From: Uloborus plumipes
Taxonomy: Eukaryota > Arthropoda > Arachnida > Araneae > Uloboridae
DNA: 64,000 bases
Assembly (NCBI GenBank): GCA_038373865.1
Contig: JAXGGA010002901.1
Coordinates: 12,501-76,500 of the forward strand
Direction: 5' to 3'
This document shows positions 22,201 to 33,243 of this stretch, in pieces. Under the pieces are notes generated by a model that was not told where the DNA came from, searched no databases, and worked only from the letters and a program-made list of their open reading frames with translations. The number at the start of each line of letters is the position of its first letter. Position 1 is the first letter of the stretch. A program made the position numbers and the translations under genes.

Positions 22201-22240
22201 ATACATCGCAACTAGTGATCCAAATTCATAGTTAAATAAA

Positions 22241-22910
22241 CTAGCAGAATTTATAATAAAGGTTTATGCTCTCTGCTTTTTCATAATCGAATCTCAGCAT
22301 AAAAGCATCTAAGCATTTTTTTACGATCACAGATTGCAGCAAGTATTTAGATACAAATCTCCAAAATGTTATCCATTCCACATTGTAAAGAAGCCATCTT
22401 GCATGGGAAAAGCTTGCAGGGTTCCTTTCTACTAAATTTTGAGAACATTTGCCAGACATTACAGTTTTTGACACATTCCATAAGTATTTTGTACTCAATT
22501 CTTTGACATCAACTTCTGATAAAACGCGTTCTATTTTCTTAAAGATCATGACTCGTAGATCTTAGCAATATTGTTAGAATTCTCCAATAGGTCAACTAAA
22601 AGAATTTTGTCCAGTAGTCGGTATATCAAGAGCCACCGTTAACTTTCTAAGTGGTTATGCATTAAATGAAGAAAACATACCACGGCTTGTAGTGAGGGTT
22701 TTAAGGACTTTTCTGGAAGTCGAATAGCATCATTTGATTTTCCAGTGTTAACTAATGTGCCATCACAACCGATAGCTTTTATGTTCTTTATCAATAAAAC
22801 TTTTTTTTTTCTATAAATCGTGAAACTGAAGCTACAATTTCTTTTCCTGGGCCATTTACCGGAGCATAATGTCCGAAATATTTAGAGTCTGTTTCCTCAA
22901 CCAAAGATAT
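22241..22910 (-). pseudogene. Same unassigned transposon protein, right-arm fragment
   Basis: The inverse copy of the left-arm gene. On the minus strand the block from GPGKEIVASVSRF through the GCDGT region is present (22640-22880). A 102-codon frame (22241-22549) continues KKIERVLSEVDVKELSTKYL and VMSGKCSQNLVERNPASFSH up to ARWL, then beyond the part retained in the left arm. Frames are shifted between the two halves. The gene is cut off upstream by a palindromic MITE at 22912. Confidence 0.6.
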
Positions 22911-22911
22911 A

Positions 22912-23562
22912 CAGGGTGTCCACTCCAATCGTGGACCAATAGCTAATTTCTAAACCGTTAGAGATAAGCATATAGTTTATTTAGGAAAAAATCTCCAAAT
23001 TACGAAAGGAATTTTGGGTCTATTCAATGTTTTTCAAAAAATCAAATTTTGAAAGAGTTACGAAATTTAAATTTTTATACAGCCCCCCAGTCCTATCAAT
23101 CATATTTAGTAAAACATTCTTGACACTGTAACGTTTAAAACTAAAAAAAAATCACTCTTCTACCACAAAAATTGACCGAGTTATGACGTTTTGAAAAATC
23201 AAGATTTTGCATTATTTCATGACGTCATCGAGCGATCGCTTAAGGGACCGTATGGTAAATCCTTCAAAATCTTGATTTTTCAAAACGTCATAACTCGGTC
23301 AATTTTTGTGGTAGAAGAGTGATTTTTTTTTAGTTTTAAACGTTACAGTGTCAAGAATGTTTTACTAAATATGATTGATAGGACTGGGGGGCTGTATAAA
23401 AATTTAAATTTCGTAACTCTTTCAAAATTTGATTTTTTGAAAAACATTGAATAGACCCAAAATTCCTTTCGTAATTTGGAGATTTTTTCCTAAATAAACT
23501 ATATGCTTATCTCTAACGGTTTAGAAATTAGCTATTGGTCCACGATTGCAGTGGACACCCTG
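22912..23562. mobile_element. TA-flanked foldback MITE (innermost insertion)
   Basis: A 651-bp near-perfect palindrome has termini CAGGGTGTCCACT and complement, with ~310-bp arms and its centre near 23237 (ACGTCATCGAGCGATCGCTT). It is flanked by TA (22910-22911 and 23563-23564). The opposite arm of the host element (near 21655) shows the uninterrupted site, AAAGATATATGTTC, so the insertion created exactly a TA duplication. Tc1/mariner-type target use; no coding sequence. Confidence 0.88.
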
Positions 23563-24467
23563 TATGTTCTTCTGCAATCCTAAAGCAGCTACGCTAGCGA
23601 AGCTCTATTTCGTTTACCATCACGGGGGCCCCGATAGAACGCGGGCACTGTGTGTGACGAGGGGCTTAGATTCTGTTTATAGTTTTTATTATTTTACTTT
23701 TTGCCCCACATAAATCACAGATGACTCCCAGTTTCAAGTGTTAATTCAGTTTGATTTCACAGTAATAAACAAGTTTCTAACCAAAACGCAGGGCCTTGTA
23801 AAATGCTAGTTTTGGTGAAAATTACGTAAGTTTAGAATAAATGTGGGAGATTTAAATGTTGTTTAATGTACTTTTTTCAAACCCAATTTTATCTTCCGAC
23901 CTTGCTGTGTGGATTTTTCAACTTGAATTATTTTTCACATTTATTCTTAATATTTAAAAAAAAAATCAGCAAAAAATAATATTTTTGAAGAAATTCACAA
24001 ACTTCAGGCCTCGTGCGGAACACACTAAACAATTTCTGGATTAGAAACTGAAATATTATTGTGTGGAATCATGTGGGTCAAGGTACTGCGGATGCATACT
24101 TTTTATCACTTAGCGTTAAATTGAGAATCTTCGAAAAAAGTTTTTTCCGATAACACACCTAAATTGCACACACTGACGTACATGCGCAGCCATTATAGTG
24201 AGAAGAAACATTCTGGCATCGATCTAGAAAAATCCATTCTTTACAATGCAAATCTAAGAGGAATCAATATACATACTCATCGTGAGAAGCGCGCGTTTGT
24301 CAACTTCAAAATTAGCAGAATCTTCAGCAAAAATGTGCCGAACTATCCGTGAATTATATTTGCGGAGCATCCCACACAGATGACCCTCTTGCAAGCCCGG
24401 TGACCTAACCAGTTCGGGCGCTCCTGAGCATACTGATAAGACAAAGATGATTCGAAGAGCATGATAA

Positions 24468-26681
24468 ACTAGGTGACCCGTGCGGAATTCCGCAAAGAAA
24501 AAAAAAAAAAAAAAAACCACTCTAAACTTAAAATTTAAATTACGACAATTTTTATTGGCTTTCATTTGCACAACATCTGCCATCTACTGCCTGATCGTTC
24601 TGACAAAGAACTTTTCAAAGAGATCAAAGACATACGCTTCCACCGTGTCTTAGCAACTACTATCAAAAAAGATGTATACCCTATAACGATTAATAATCAA
24701 ATTCCCAACGGACTAACTACCATCGTACAACTATAATACGTAACGGTTATCTCCAGACAAACCTACCAACCACATAAAAGAACCAATATCGAATATTCGA
24801 AACAATCAAATAGTTACAAATTAAGGTTCTTACCAGAGCTAAAGCCTTGGTGCCATTGAAAATGTCGCATTTATAAAAATATTTTTGAAAAAAAAAAAAT
24901 TGAACCGACTTCGGAACTTCACTCGGCAAGTGCTCTAAAAAGTAAAAAAATAATTTTATTCTTTGAACACCATCGACACTACATTTAAACATAAGTTTTG
25001 AAGTCGGCGCAAAAACACAAATAGAATCATACAAAACTATAATTTAACTACTTATATAAATTACAATGAATCCAGGTTCTTTAATTGCATTCGCATACAC
25101 TACATTGATAACCACATATTTATGTAATGGTACAAATATTCAACTCTTAATTTTCAATGGTTTCTCTGGAAAATGTTGGCAAAATATAGTTAAACATCAT
25201 TTCACCTATAGTTTTTGCACCGACTTCAAAACTTATGTTTAAATGTAGTGTCGATTGTGTTCAAAGAATAAAATTATTTTTTTTTACTTTTTAGAGCACT
25301 TGCCGAGTGAAGTTCCGAAGTTGGTTCAATTTTTTTTTTTTCAAAAATATTTTTATTTCATTCTTTTTAGTGCAAATGTACATATGAAATAAGGTAATGT
25401 TTCCATTACGAAACTTCACCTAATTTGCTTAAATAAATGCTTCATAAAATAAACTATGTAAGGATAAAAAAGAGAGAAAGTATCAACGCGTCTAAAATTT
25501 TAAACGATTGACACTAAAAAAATAATCCTTGTTATTCTCTAGTATTTATTTGTGTACTAACTTTAATCAAAGGCTAAATATTAATGGCTTTTCAACTAAT
25601 TTATATTTCAAAACAACATTAGATTCTCGCGGTTCATAAAATTTTACGACGTATTACGTACGTGGCCCGCTAATGAGTTTCATGTTTGCTTCAGTTAAGC
25701 CTTCATTCAAAATTTTCAGTATCATTATAATAACTGTCTCATATCAATCACGTTCTGTAACAATGTGAATTTAATATTTAATCATTTTGGACAAATTGCT
25801 TTAAATTTGAGCAAAAATTTGGAGATTTTCCTCACTTTCTTCAAAATTCCTTTATCAAACCTTATGTAAATTAAGACTAATAAACCTGAAATATTACGAA
25901 TCAATTAGTACCTGGTACGATTTTCAGTTCGTTGGAGTTCAATAGAAAAAAGCAGGACATAGAAAGATACTCGGTTTAAAATTTTCAAAAAGACCATAGA
26001 AATGAATTTCATTATGCAATCCAGAGAAGCCTAGCGTTCAAAATGGTCATTATTACGATTACTGTGATCCCAATTTCTTTTTCGAAAGATTTCTGTAGGT
26101 TCCCGTTATCGAACCCGGACCACGAGAGGATGGGACCAATCGGAAAGAAAGACCTTTCTAACAAAAAAAGAATTTTTGAAATCGGTCCAGGCATCTTCGA
26201 GTAATCTTATAACATACAAAAAAAAAAAAAAAAATTCTCCGACAAATTGTATAACCTCCTCCTTTGTTGAAGTCGGTTAAAAATTGATTTGAACAACAAT
26301 GTAACGATTTTGACAGTTGAGCAAAAAATTTAACTTTTTCAAACTTCAATCGCTTATAAGTCGCTTAAACGTGGATTTTCGAGATTCTCGTTACGCGGCG
26401 CTAGCGGAGAAACGTTCTAAAGAACGCATTTTTTTTAATCTTTCGAATGAAATCAAAATGGAGACGACACGACAATTATTTCGCTAGATAGAGTCAATTT
26501 TGTGCCCCAAAATTGAAGTTCGAATAAAAAACGAACCGACAGTTTTTAGAGGGTGGGTCTAATTTTCGTCAATAGCCCGCGGGATAAGCTTCAAAATCAT
26601 ACATTTTCATGCAATTCGATAAAGAAATGAGCGAGTTTCGACCGGGTATAGGATTCGGCTTAGAGAAATAATATATGGAGA
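24468..26681 (-). mobile_element. Nonautonomous Helitron, copy H2a (interrupted)
   Basis: On the minus strand it begins TCTCCATATATTATTTCTCT at 26681 after a host A, and ends with the perfect palindrome TGCGGAATTCCGCA, CGGGTCAC and CTAGT at 24468. It matches 56137-56943 almost throughout, except for a 1.41-kb insertion of an 'AACCGACTTC' repeat. Neither replicase nor helicase is encoded. The poly-A run near 24490 corresponds to an (AAAT)n tract in the other copy. Confidence 0.82.
24873..26284 (-). mobile_element. 'AACCGACTTC' repeat, copy E2 (inserted in Helitron)
   Basis: Full-length partner of 5216-6597 in the same orientation, including the ~125-bp hairpin (24893-25016 against 25215-25345) and the T-run head near 26220. 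The host Helitron copy at 56137-56943 lacks it: TGTCGCATTTAATATTGATTTG there is continuous. The insertion falls in a short A/T-rich site, and flanks AAAAAT-type sequences on both sides prevent an exact duplication call. Confidence 0.8.
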
Positions 26682-27326
26682 TAATTTTGATTATGAGAAT
26701 GACACAGCAAACTGGATGGACACAGCTTTCACAAAGGGGAAATTGTATGGTAACAGGCGTACGATTTTTGTTGCACAAAACTGCCCCCATAACGACTCAG
26801 AATATATTAGATACTCTCTTCATTGCGTGTTTTACAAAGAGAACATGAACTCTACTTCTAAGGAGCACCATTAAATTTTGAATATTCCAAACACATTATC
26901 TAAATAACACCTTTCGCTTAGTAATTTGTATCTTGCAAGATGTGCCTGTTACTCAGAGCAAAAAATATTCAAATATTTTTTATGGAAATCTTCAAAATTT
27001 GATTGAATTGCATAGAAGAAGCGTCTGTGTTCTTCATAGAATTCATGTCGTGAAGCAAGAATCCAACATATTCGGAGCCATTATGGGCAACAAATGAAAA
27101 ATTTAATAACATGGAATTGGCCAAAATAAATACGACGAGCAGGCTCAACAGAGCTCAACGAGCAGACTGCACATGAATTTCACACTTTGGAAAAAAAAAA
27201 CAAAGAAAACTTAGAAAATCAAAATAAGCAATAGCAATTTCAATCGATTTCTTCTCCTTTTTAGCCTACTTTCCCGTTAAAAATAAAAGAAAGACGAAAA
27301 AAGTATCAAAAATAGCTTAATGCATC
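26682..27326. other. Nothing recognised
   Basis: AT-rich. No gene or repeat partner seen. Confidence 0.35.
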
Positions 27327-27409
27327 TAAAAAATATCGCCAAGTCCAAAAAATATCGCCAAGTTAAAAAAATATCGCCAAGTCCAAAAAATATCGCCAAG
27401 TTAAAAAAA
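27327..27409. repeat. 19-bp minisatellite
   Basis: TATCGCCAAGT recurs at 27334, 27353, 27372 and 27391, exactly 19 bp apart; alternate units end GTCC and GTTA, so the true unit may be a 38-bp dimer. Confidence 0.9.
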
Positions 27410-27478
27410 TAAAAAGGTAAAATGAATATCGAAAAATTAAAAATTTGAAAGTAGGGTATTGAGATGGGGAATTTGTGC

Positions 27479-27536
27479 GTCGGTCGGTCGGTCGGTCGGT
27501 CGGTCGGTCTGTCGGTCTGTCTGTCGGTCTGTCTGT
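27479..27536. repeat. (GGTC)n/(GTCT)n microsatellite
   Basis: About eight GGTC units pass into mixed CTGT and CGGT units. It directly abuts the 146-bp satellite, the same adjacency as in the HINE at 10950. Confidence 0.95.
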
Positions 27537-27540
27537 CCCC

Positions 27541-28556
27541 CCCTAATAACTTTTGAATGAACATTCCGATTTGGACAAACTTTTTTTTGTTGGAAAGATC
27601 TCGGCGAGTACAGCTCATTCCCGTATTTGATTTTTTGATTTGAACAATTTTTGGTTCAACTTTGAGCCGTTCAAAAAACCGGTCCCGCGATACTAACTTT
27701 TTAATGAACAGCCCGATTTGAACAAACTTTTTTTTGTTGGAAAGAACTTTTCAAGGGTACTTCATTCCCGTATTTACATTTCCGATTTGAACAATTTTTC
27801 GTTCAACATTGAACCGCTCAATCAAGCTGTCACCCCTAATAACTTTTGAATGAACAGTCCGATTTAAACAAACTTTTTATTGTTTGAAGCATCTCGGCAA
27901 GGATACTTTATTACCGTATTTAAATTTTCAATTTGAACACTTTTGGTTCAACATTGAACCGTTTAAGCAACCTTTCTCCACCTAATAACTTTTGAGTGAA
28001 CCGTCCGAATGGAATAAATTTTTTTTTGTTCAAAAGATCTCAGCGAGTGCAGCTCATTCCTATATTTGATTTTTTGATTTCGACAATTTTTGGTTCAACT
28101 TTGAACCGTTCAAACAACCGGTCCCGCGATGCTAACTTTTGAGTGAACCATCCGATTTGAACAAACTTTTTTTTGTTCGAAAGATCTTTTCAAGGATACT
28201 TCATTCCCGTATCTACATTTTCGATTTGAACAATTTTTCGTTCAACATTGAACCGCTCAATCAAGCTGTCACCCCTAATATCTTTTGAGTGAACAGTCCG
28301 ATTTAAAAAAACTTTTTTTGTTCGAAGGATCTCAGCAAGGATACTTCATTACCGTATTAAAATTTTCAATTTGAACACTTTTTCGTTCAACATTGAACCG
28401 TTCAAGCAACCTTTCCCCACCTAATAACTTTTGAGTGAACCATCCAATTGGAATAAACTTTTTTTTGTTTGAAAGATCTCGGAGAGGCTTTCCCATGCAT
28501 TCCCATATTTCGCTTTTTGATTTGAACCATTTTTCGTTCATCATTGAACCGTTCAG
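27541..28556. repeat. 146-147-bp satellite with trimeric higher-order repeat
   Basis: Seven units begin at 27544, 27691, 27837, 27983, 28130, 28276 and 28422 with TAATAACTTTTGA(A/G)TGAAC or a variant. Units 1, 4 and 7 share CTC(A/G)GCGAG or CTCGGAGAG and CGCATTC/GCTCATTCC. Units 1 and 4 end CCGGTCCCGCGAT, units 2 and 5 end AATCAAGCTGTCACC, and units 3 and 6 end AAGCAACCTTTC(T/C)CCACC. Thus units three apart are more alike than neighbours, giving a ~439-bp trimer. With the preceding GTCT-type microsatellite this resembles the centre of a HINE, but no Helitron ends were recognised. Confidence 0.88.
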
Positions 28557-29210
28557 AAAAAAAAATAACATTAGCGTCTACGGGGAATTTAAGTTGAATG
28601 TTGATCCTGAACTTAAAGTCGGATTTCCTTCAAACTAACTTTGTAAGAAAATGGTTTTGATAAATAATGTTTGTAACGTACTTTTCTGAGTAATCTTCTA
28701 TGAGGACTCTGATTCCGACTCCGACTCCGCAAACATGGCGGAAATGCAGGCTCAGAAAAAAAAATTACTGACTGTGCAGACGATTTTTTGTTTATTTATA
28801 AATTTGTTTTATTTTATTTATTATTATTATTATTATTTTTTTTTTTTTTTGGCAGACGATGTTTTTTTTGTAACAAAAATTTTTCATTCACGAGAACATT
28901 TTATTCTTTATTTATATTTAACAACTGGCAACAGATTAAAAGTGAAATTCGAGACATTTTATTAACGGACGAGTTTTTTTTTTTTTTTTCTTTTTTTTTC
29001 TTTCTTTGATAAAATGTGTTTTGATGCTTTTTGTACTTTTATTTATTCATTTATTTATTATTATTATTATTATTATTTTTTTTTTTTTTTTTTTGAAAAC
29101 GATGAGGATTTTTTCTACGGAGGAACAGTTACACTCTTTAAAAGGTGCGACAAAACTTTATTTATTCGTTAATTACTTTTTACGTGTCTACTTCATCTGA
29201 TGAAAGGGGT
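28557..29210. repeat. Low-complexity T-rich region with duplicated (ATT)n-T(n) tract
   Basis: TTATTTATTATTATTATTAT followed by a long T run occurs at ~28812-28851 and again at ~29041-29094. Between them are T and TTTC runs. Phe/Leu-rich open frames here are products of composition. The pattern could be the A-rich 3' tail of two minus-strand retroposons, but no bodies were recognised. A CCGACTCCGACTCCG phrase near 28714 is like the end of the element at 50403. Confidence 0.6.
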
Positions 29211-29699
29211 ATATTTTGCTTTTCGAAATCAGCTCTAAGTGCTAAAAAGGTATGTTTGACATAATTTTAAGTCTCAGATAATCAAGAGAATAATGATCAG
29301 ATGCGAGAATGCCGATGTCGATGTACGGGAAAGTAGGCTCGTTTAGTTCTTGACAGAACTTCTTGTTTTCTTTTGTCGGGAAAAATCCTTCGATAGACTA
29401 ATAGGAAATGCCTTTTCAACAACTACTGAAAGCAAGGTTGCCAAGTGAAAATGTTACTTTACAAAAACCACATGAAATTAGATAAACTAGTCAACCTGTG
29501 TGATGACGGAACCTTATTCCTTAAACTGTAACCAGCGATACTTGAATATTTACAGCATGGCCCCATATTATAAAACGCAAGATTTATTATGTGACTTTTA
29601 ATTCACAAATAGTTCAAATTTTTATTTCCAACTTCTTGCATCAAGATATTTAAAAATACTTGGTTTTATTCATGTTTATAGTAAATCTTTTAGAAGTGC
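29211..29699. other. Nothing recognised
   Basis: AT-rich, unique within the window. Confidence 0.35.
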
Positions 29700-29885
29700 G
29701 AAAAACTGAAAAAATACCGAATGAAACTCCAAGTTTTCCCAAATGATAAAACATGAATGTGTAGGTGCACATATACTTATATCTAATAAAGTCATTAGGC
29801 AAAAAAAAATCAATATTACAAAGCTGTTTCCAAATTTACCAAATAAGGAAAAAAATAGGAGGTCACAGTGACCTCCCTTCAAGGA
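29700..29885 (-). mobile_element. hAT-like AGGTCA-palindrome repeat (copy, decayed)
   Basis: TACCGAATGAAACTCCAAG and CCAAATGATAAAACATGAAT at the left, then TTTACCAAATAAGG and AGGTCACAGTGACCT (29860-29874). Block order is the inverse of the copy at 9050. Termini are not preserved well enough to define a target duplication. Confidence 0.55.
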
Positions 29886-29969
29886 TACCTTGATTTTATG
29901 AAAAGAAAAAATATGCAGGCTGAGTTTAGTATACAATGTTTTAATGGAGAATGACTGCTTTTAAAATTA

Positions 29970-30095
29970 TTATTGAAAAAACCCGAAAAAGACCGGGCTT
30001 TTCGTCAAAAGTTCGAAAAAACCCGGGTATTTGATCAAAAGCCCAGGTGGGCTGGGCTTTTTTAAACAAAAATCCGGATTTTTTTCAAATCCTGA
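29970..30095. repeat. 'AAACCCGGGTTT' dispersed repeat, copy 2
   Basis: Contains AAAAAACCCGGGTATTTG, CCCAGGTGGGCTGGGCTTTT and AAATCCGGATTTTTTTCAAA; same phrases as 16905-17000. Confidence 0.55.
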
Positions 30096-31270
30096 ATCAC
30101 AATCCAGCGAAAAAAAAAATGAGGGATGAAAGTTGAACGTATTGCCGGATATGCTGAAGTTCTAATGTACTTAGTCCTTAGGTGAAGTTCTAAGAACATT
30201 TTTCAGCCAATATATTGATTTTTTAAATCAATTTCGATGTCACCTTAAATCTCATTTGTTTAGATTTCAGAAACAATTTTAATTAATTTAAACATCTCAC
30301 TTAGAAATAAAGTAAAAGCTATTCCAGTACAGACTGACATTAACTTTGAAGAAGTAAAATACAGCTTTAAACGCCAAAACTTATGAAATTGTTTGGAGTA
30401 TTATAATCTGAAAATAACCTATGCAGTGTGTTTCTATACCTCAATAAATGTATTTAAACCAGTTTTTCATTCCTTTGCAAGCTCTTTTACATACCAGAAA
30501 TAACGAAGAAAGACTACTAAATACTCATACCCTCCACAGAAGTGGACAAAAACTAATAACTTGTTAATTGTCTAAACTTCAGTTGGAAAACTTGCAATAA
30601 TACTTTGATATCCCTTAATGCTGTCTAGTGTTTTAGTATTTTGCAAAGCAGGTTATAACAGAAGCGGAAGAATTGAAACTAAGTACATCACGCCATCCTT
30701 TGTAAAAGAAGAAAAGATAAGTTGACCGAACGACTTTGAAAATTTCAATAGTCCTTTTTCAGCGACACTTTACTTTCTCTTCGAAAGTAAAATCACAATT
30801 GTCCATCAATCATTCCTTCACTTTGTGTTAAGTCGGTTACAGTGTACTCAAAATTGAATCGATTTTAACCACTTCCTGGGTTTGTGCGAAAAGAAAAATT
30901 CATAGATGTTTCCATAAATCGATCAATAATCAATATTAATCTTTCGGATGTCATGCAGAATGCTGACCTGATTCAAAGTCGAAGTTAGGAGAATTAGCGA
31001 CACAAAATAAATGTTATAATTTAAAACTTGAGAAATTGATGCACGACATTTTAACAATAAATCTGCAGTGTTTTAAATGAGCAAAGTAGAATAATTGTTT
31101 TCGTTGTTTGATTAGTAGGTACTAATTATTATCTAGTGTTGAAAGCTTTTCAGAAAATGTAATATAATTCTTTCAGAAATGTATTACATTATTAAATAAA
31201 TAATAACTTTAAATAAATAAATAAATAAATAAATAAATTATTAAATCTGTATCCCGAAGTGGTAACGTTG
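30096..31270. other. Nothing recognised except an (AAAT)n tract
   Basis: AT-rich and apparently unique. The only pattern is (AAAT)7 at about 31212-31240. Confidence 0.4.
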
Positions 31271-32930
31271 TACTGCCGTGGGCAGATAAACGGCAGTATC
31301 TGCAAAAATGAGTTTTCGAGATATATGAAGAAACGCGTTTTTGATTTCCCACAAAGATCAATAAAACACTGAACTTCGAACATAGGCGATACTATACGTT
31401 TATACCGATATATTTTTTTTGGTAATATTTTGATGTTTGATTTTGCAAGCGCAGAGAGAGGTAAAGCAGATACTGCTATTTACCTGCCTTTTTCACTCTT
31501 GATTGTCATACGGAATCGACTGGAAGTCGGTAGTAACTGCACAGAGTGCTACTAAAAGTCAAGTATTTACATATTCGACATCGTGCGGACGAAATATATT
31601 ATTGCATAGTGAATGATATGTTTTATTTAAAAATATACAAATACCGTGTATCCACTTGATATAGATTTAATATAAACGAACAAAATGTAATTAAAAAATA
31701 TAATTAAACTGTATTGTATTATGCAAAATATGAAGCAAAACTGGAAGATTCTTCAGCCATTTTTCAAAATTACTACAAATTAGTTAATGATTTGTACTTT
31801 GCATCAAAACAATAATTCTCTTTGAAAAATTATGCGTTTGAAATGCTTGTTGTGTTAATGATTGTTTTCATAGAACTATTAAAAATGCAACAGCTTGGTA
31901 TTAAACTGCAAAAACTATCGTCTGTTAGTATGAAAGAAACTGCAATTAAAAAAACAAAACAATGTAAATAAAATAATTTCATTGCTGCATTTTTGTTTGT
32001 CGTCTCCCAAGGGTGCTTGTGTATCTGTGAAATCGTGAAGAGTACCGTCTGCTAGTGGAGAGAAACTTGATTTGAAAGAAAAAATAGACTGAGTAGAATC
32101 ATTCTATTGCTGCAGTTTTATTTATCGGCTGCTAAACTTTTCTTGTGTTTCCTCATTTGTTAGCTTTTATAACTATACATTAGCAAGGAACAACTTTGTT
32201 TCATTGTTTTTAAAACACGGATACAAAAAATAAATGAAGATTAAAAAATATATAATGGCGGAGGTCTGTAAAAGTCCCAACCTTTCTTTTAGAATTTATT
32301 TGGGATGAAGTGTCACTACTTCCATTAAATAATGATTTTCAAGTATATCTTGCTCTCAGGGCCACCACAAAGTTAAAGTTTAGGGAGGGGAGAAAGTCCC
32401 AATTCACCGAATGACTTCACAATTTCAGAACGACAAAATACGAGCAGGCACGCTTACATACATTTAATCAGAAGCGACAAGGCATCATTAAAAAAAAGAA
32501 AAAAAAACACTGTTGCAATATTGTAACTAAATTTACCAAATCGCTCGACAAAATTTGTGAGTAAAGGTAATTTTTGGAGGTCACAATGACCTCCGGTGAC
32601 CTCTCCTAAGGGCACCCCTACTTTCTCTCAGTTTAGCTACAAGGGAAAACTGTTTTTGTGTCTTGATGCAAGTTTTGTACAGCGACGCGTATTATGTTCA
32701 TCCTGCAGACATGCAGATATTGCCGTTTACCTGCAAAATGTAACGAAAACCGCCGTTACTGCTAATTACCATTGATTAAAAACTAGGCTTTTTTTAGCGG
32801 CAACCAAAAAAGTATGTTTGTACCATAAAACTAATGTAATATAGATTTCAAAAATGCAAAAAAAAAAAAAAAAAAAAATCAAAATCGGAAATTTTGCAGT
32901 TACTGCCCTTTACCTGCCCACGGCAGTGTA
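31271..32930. mobile_element. TA-flanked MITE, 'CTGCCGTGGGCAG' family (interrupted)
   Basis: Terminal repeats TACTGCCGTGGGCAGATAAA and its inverse CTGCCCACGGCAGTGTA, extended by CGGCAGTATCTGCAAAA / TTTTGCAGTTACTGCC. Inner blocks repeat the phrase in both orientations: GCAGATACTGCTATTTACCTG near 31465 and GCCGTTTACCTGC...CCGCCGTTACTGC near 32724-32762. A hAT-like MITE (32357-32617) is inserted. No transposase is visible. Mariner-like target use is inferred from TA at both ends. Confidence 0.75.
32357..32617 (-). mobile_element. hAT-like MITE with AGGTCA palindrome (nested copy)
   Basis: Ends CAGGGCCACCACAAAG and CCTAAGGGCACCCCTA, flanked by CTTGCTCT and CTTTCTCT (7 of 8 identical), an 8-bp hAT-type duplication. 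Contains TTCACCGAATGACTTC and AGGTCACAATGACCT (32578-32592). It is the best-bounded short copy of the family and lies inside the 31271-32930 element. Confidence 0.75.
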
Positions 32931-33062
32931 GTTAATTGAATATCTGAAAAGCACGACTCAAAACTTTTAGCACGATTTTTACTTTTACCAACCTAAAATT
33001 AAAATATTTATTCGTACGATGTTTAAAAATGACAAATTTTCAAGCAATAGTTATTTTTTTTA

Positions 33063-33243
33063 AATACTGACGTCCCTGCTCAATCTGGTAACGGATAAAC
33101 GAATATCCCACTTATACGAATAAAATATCTCGGAAATGAATATTTCTCATGCCATAGAGCCATAGACGCAATGTTATAGATCCCCGCTTAATCGAGTAAT
33201 CTTTCTTGGAAGCGACAGTATTCGTTTAAGTGGGGCTGACTGT
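33063..33243. mobile_element. pogo/Tigger-like MITE, degraded
   Basis: The right end GTTTAAGTGGGGCTGACTGTA is a typical Tigger-type terminus, and AATCGAGTAATCTTTCTTGG and ACGAATATCCCACTTATACG are internal equivalents. The left end (ACTGACGTCCCTGCTC) is only a weak inverse. Confidence 0.5.

Larger units (their letters stand above)
21087..24161. mobile_element. Long inverted-repeat DNA transposon with duplicated gene fragment
   Basis: Termini TAGGGTGTATCG and CGATAACACACCTA are followed by ~1.1-kb arms in inverse orientation (21087-22180 against 22388-24161, minus the inner insertion). They share GTTCCGCACGAGGCCT, AATCTAAGCCCCTCGTCACA and GCTAGCGTAGCTGCTTTAGG blocks. ATGCACAC (21079-21086) and TTGCACAC (24164-24171) are a candidate 8-bp or longer target duplication. 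Both arms carry part of the same gene in opposite orientation (21655-22200 plus; 22241-22910 minus). The element has therefore become a head-to-head foldback. Confidence 0.75.
20992..24425. mobile_element. Outer hAT-like element of a three-level nest
   Basis: The left end CAGGGGCGCGCCAAACTAAA and its continuation (TTGCCGAATGAAG, TTTTACCGAATGATAAAA) match the AGGTCA-palindrome hAT-like family. A degraded right end, GGTGACCTAACCAGTTCGGGCGCTCCTG, lies at 24397-24425. Everything from 21087 to 24161 is a younger insertion. No convincing 8-bp duplication is legible for the outer element, so its outer limits rest on terminal similarity to the other copies. Confidence 0.5.

Noticed and set aside
28735..29200. 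Hydrophobic Phe/Leu-rich frames resembling membrane proteins
   Set aside because: They are translations of T-rich low-complexity DNA.
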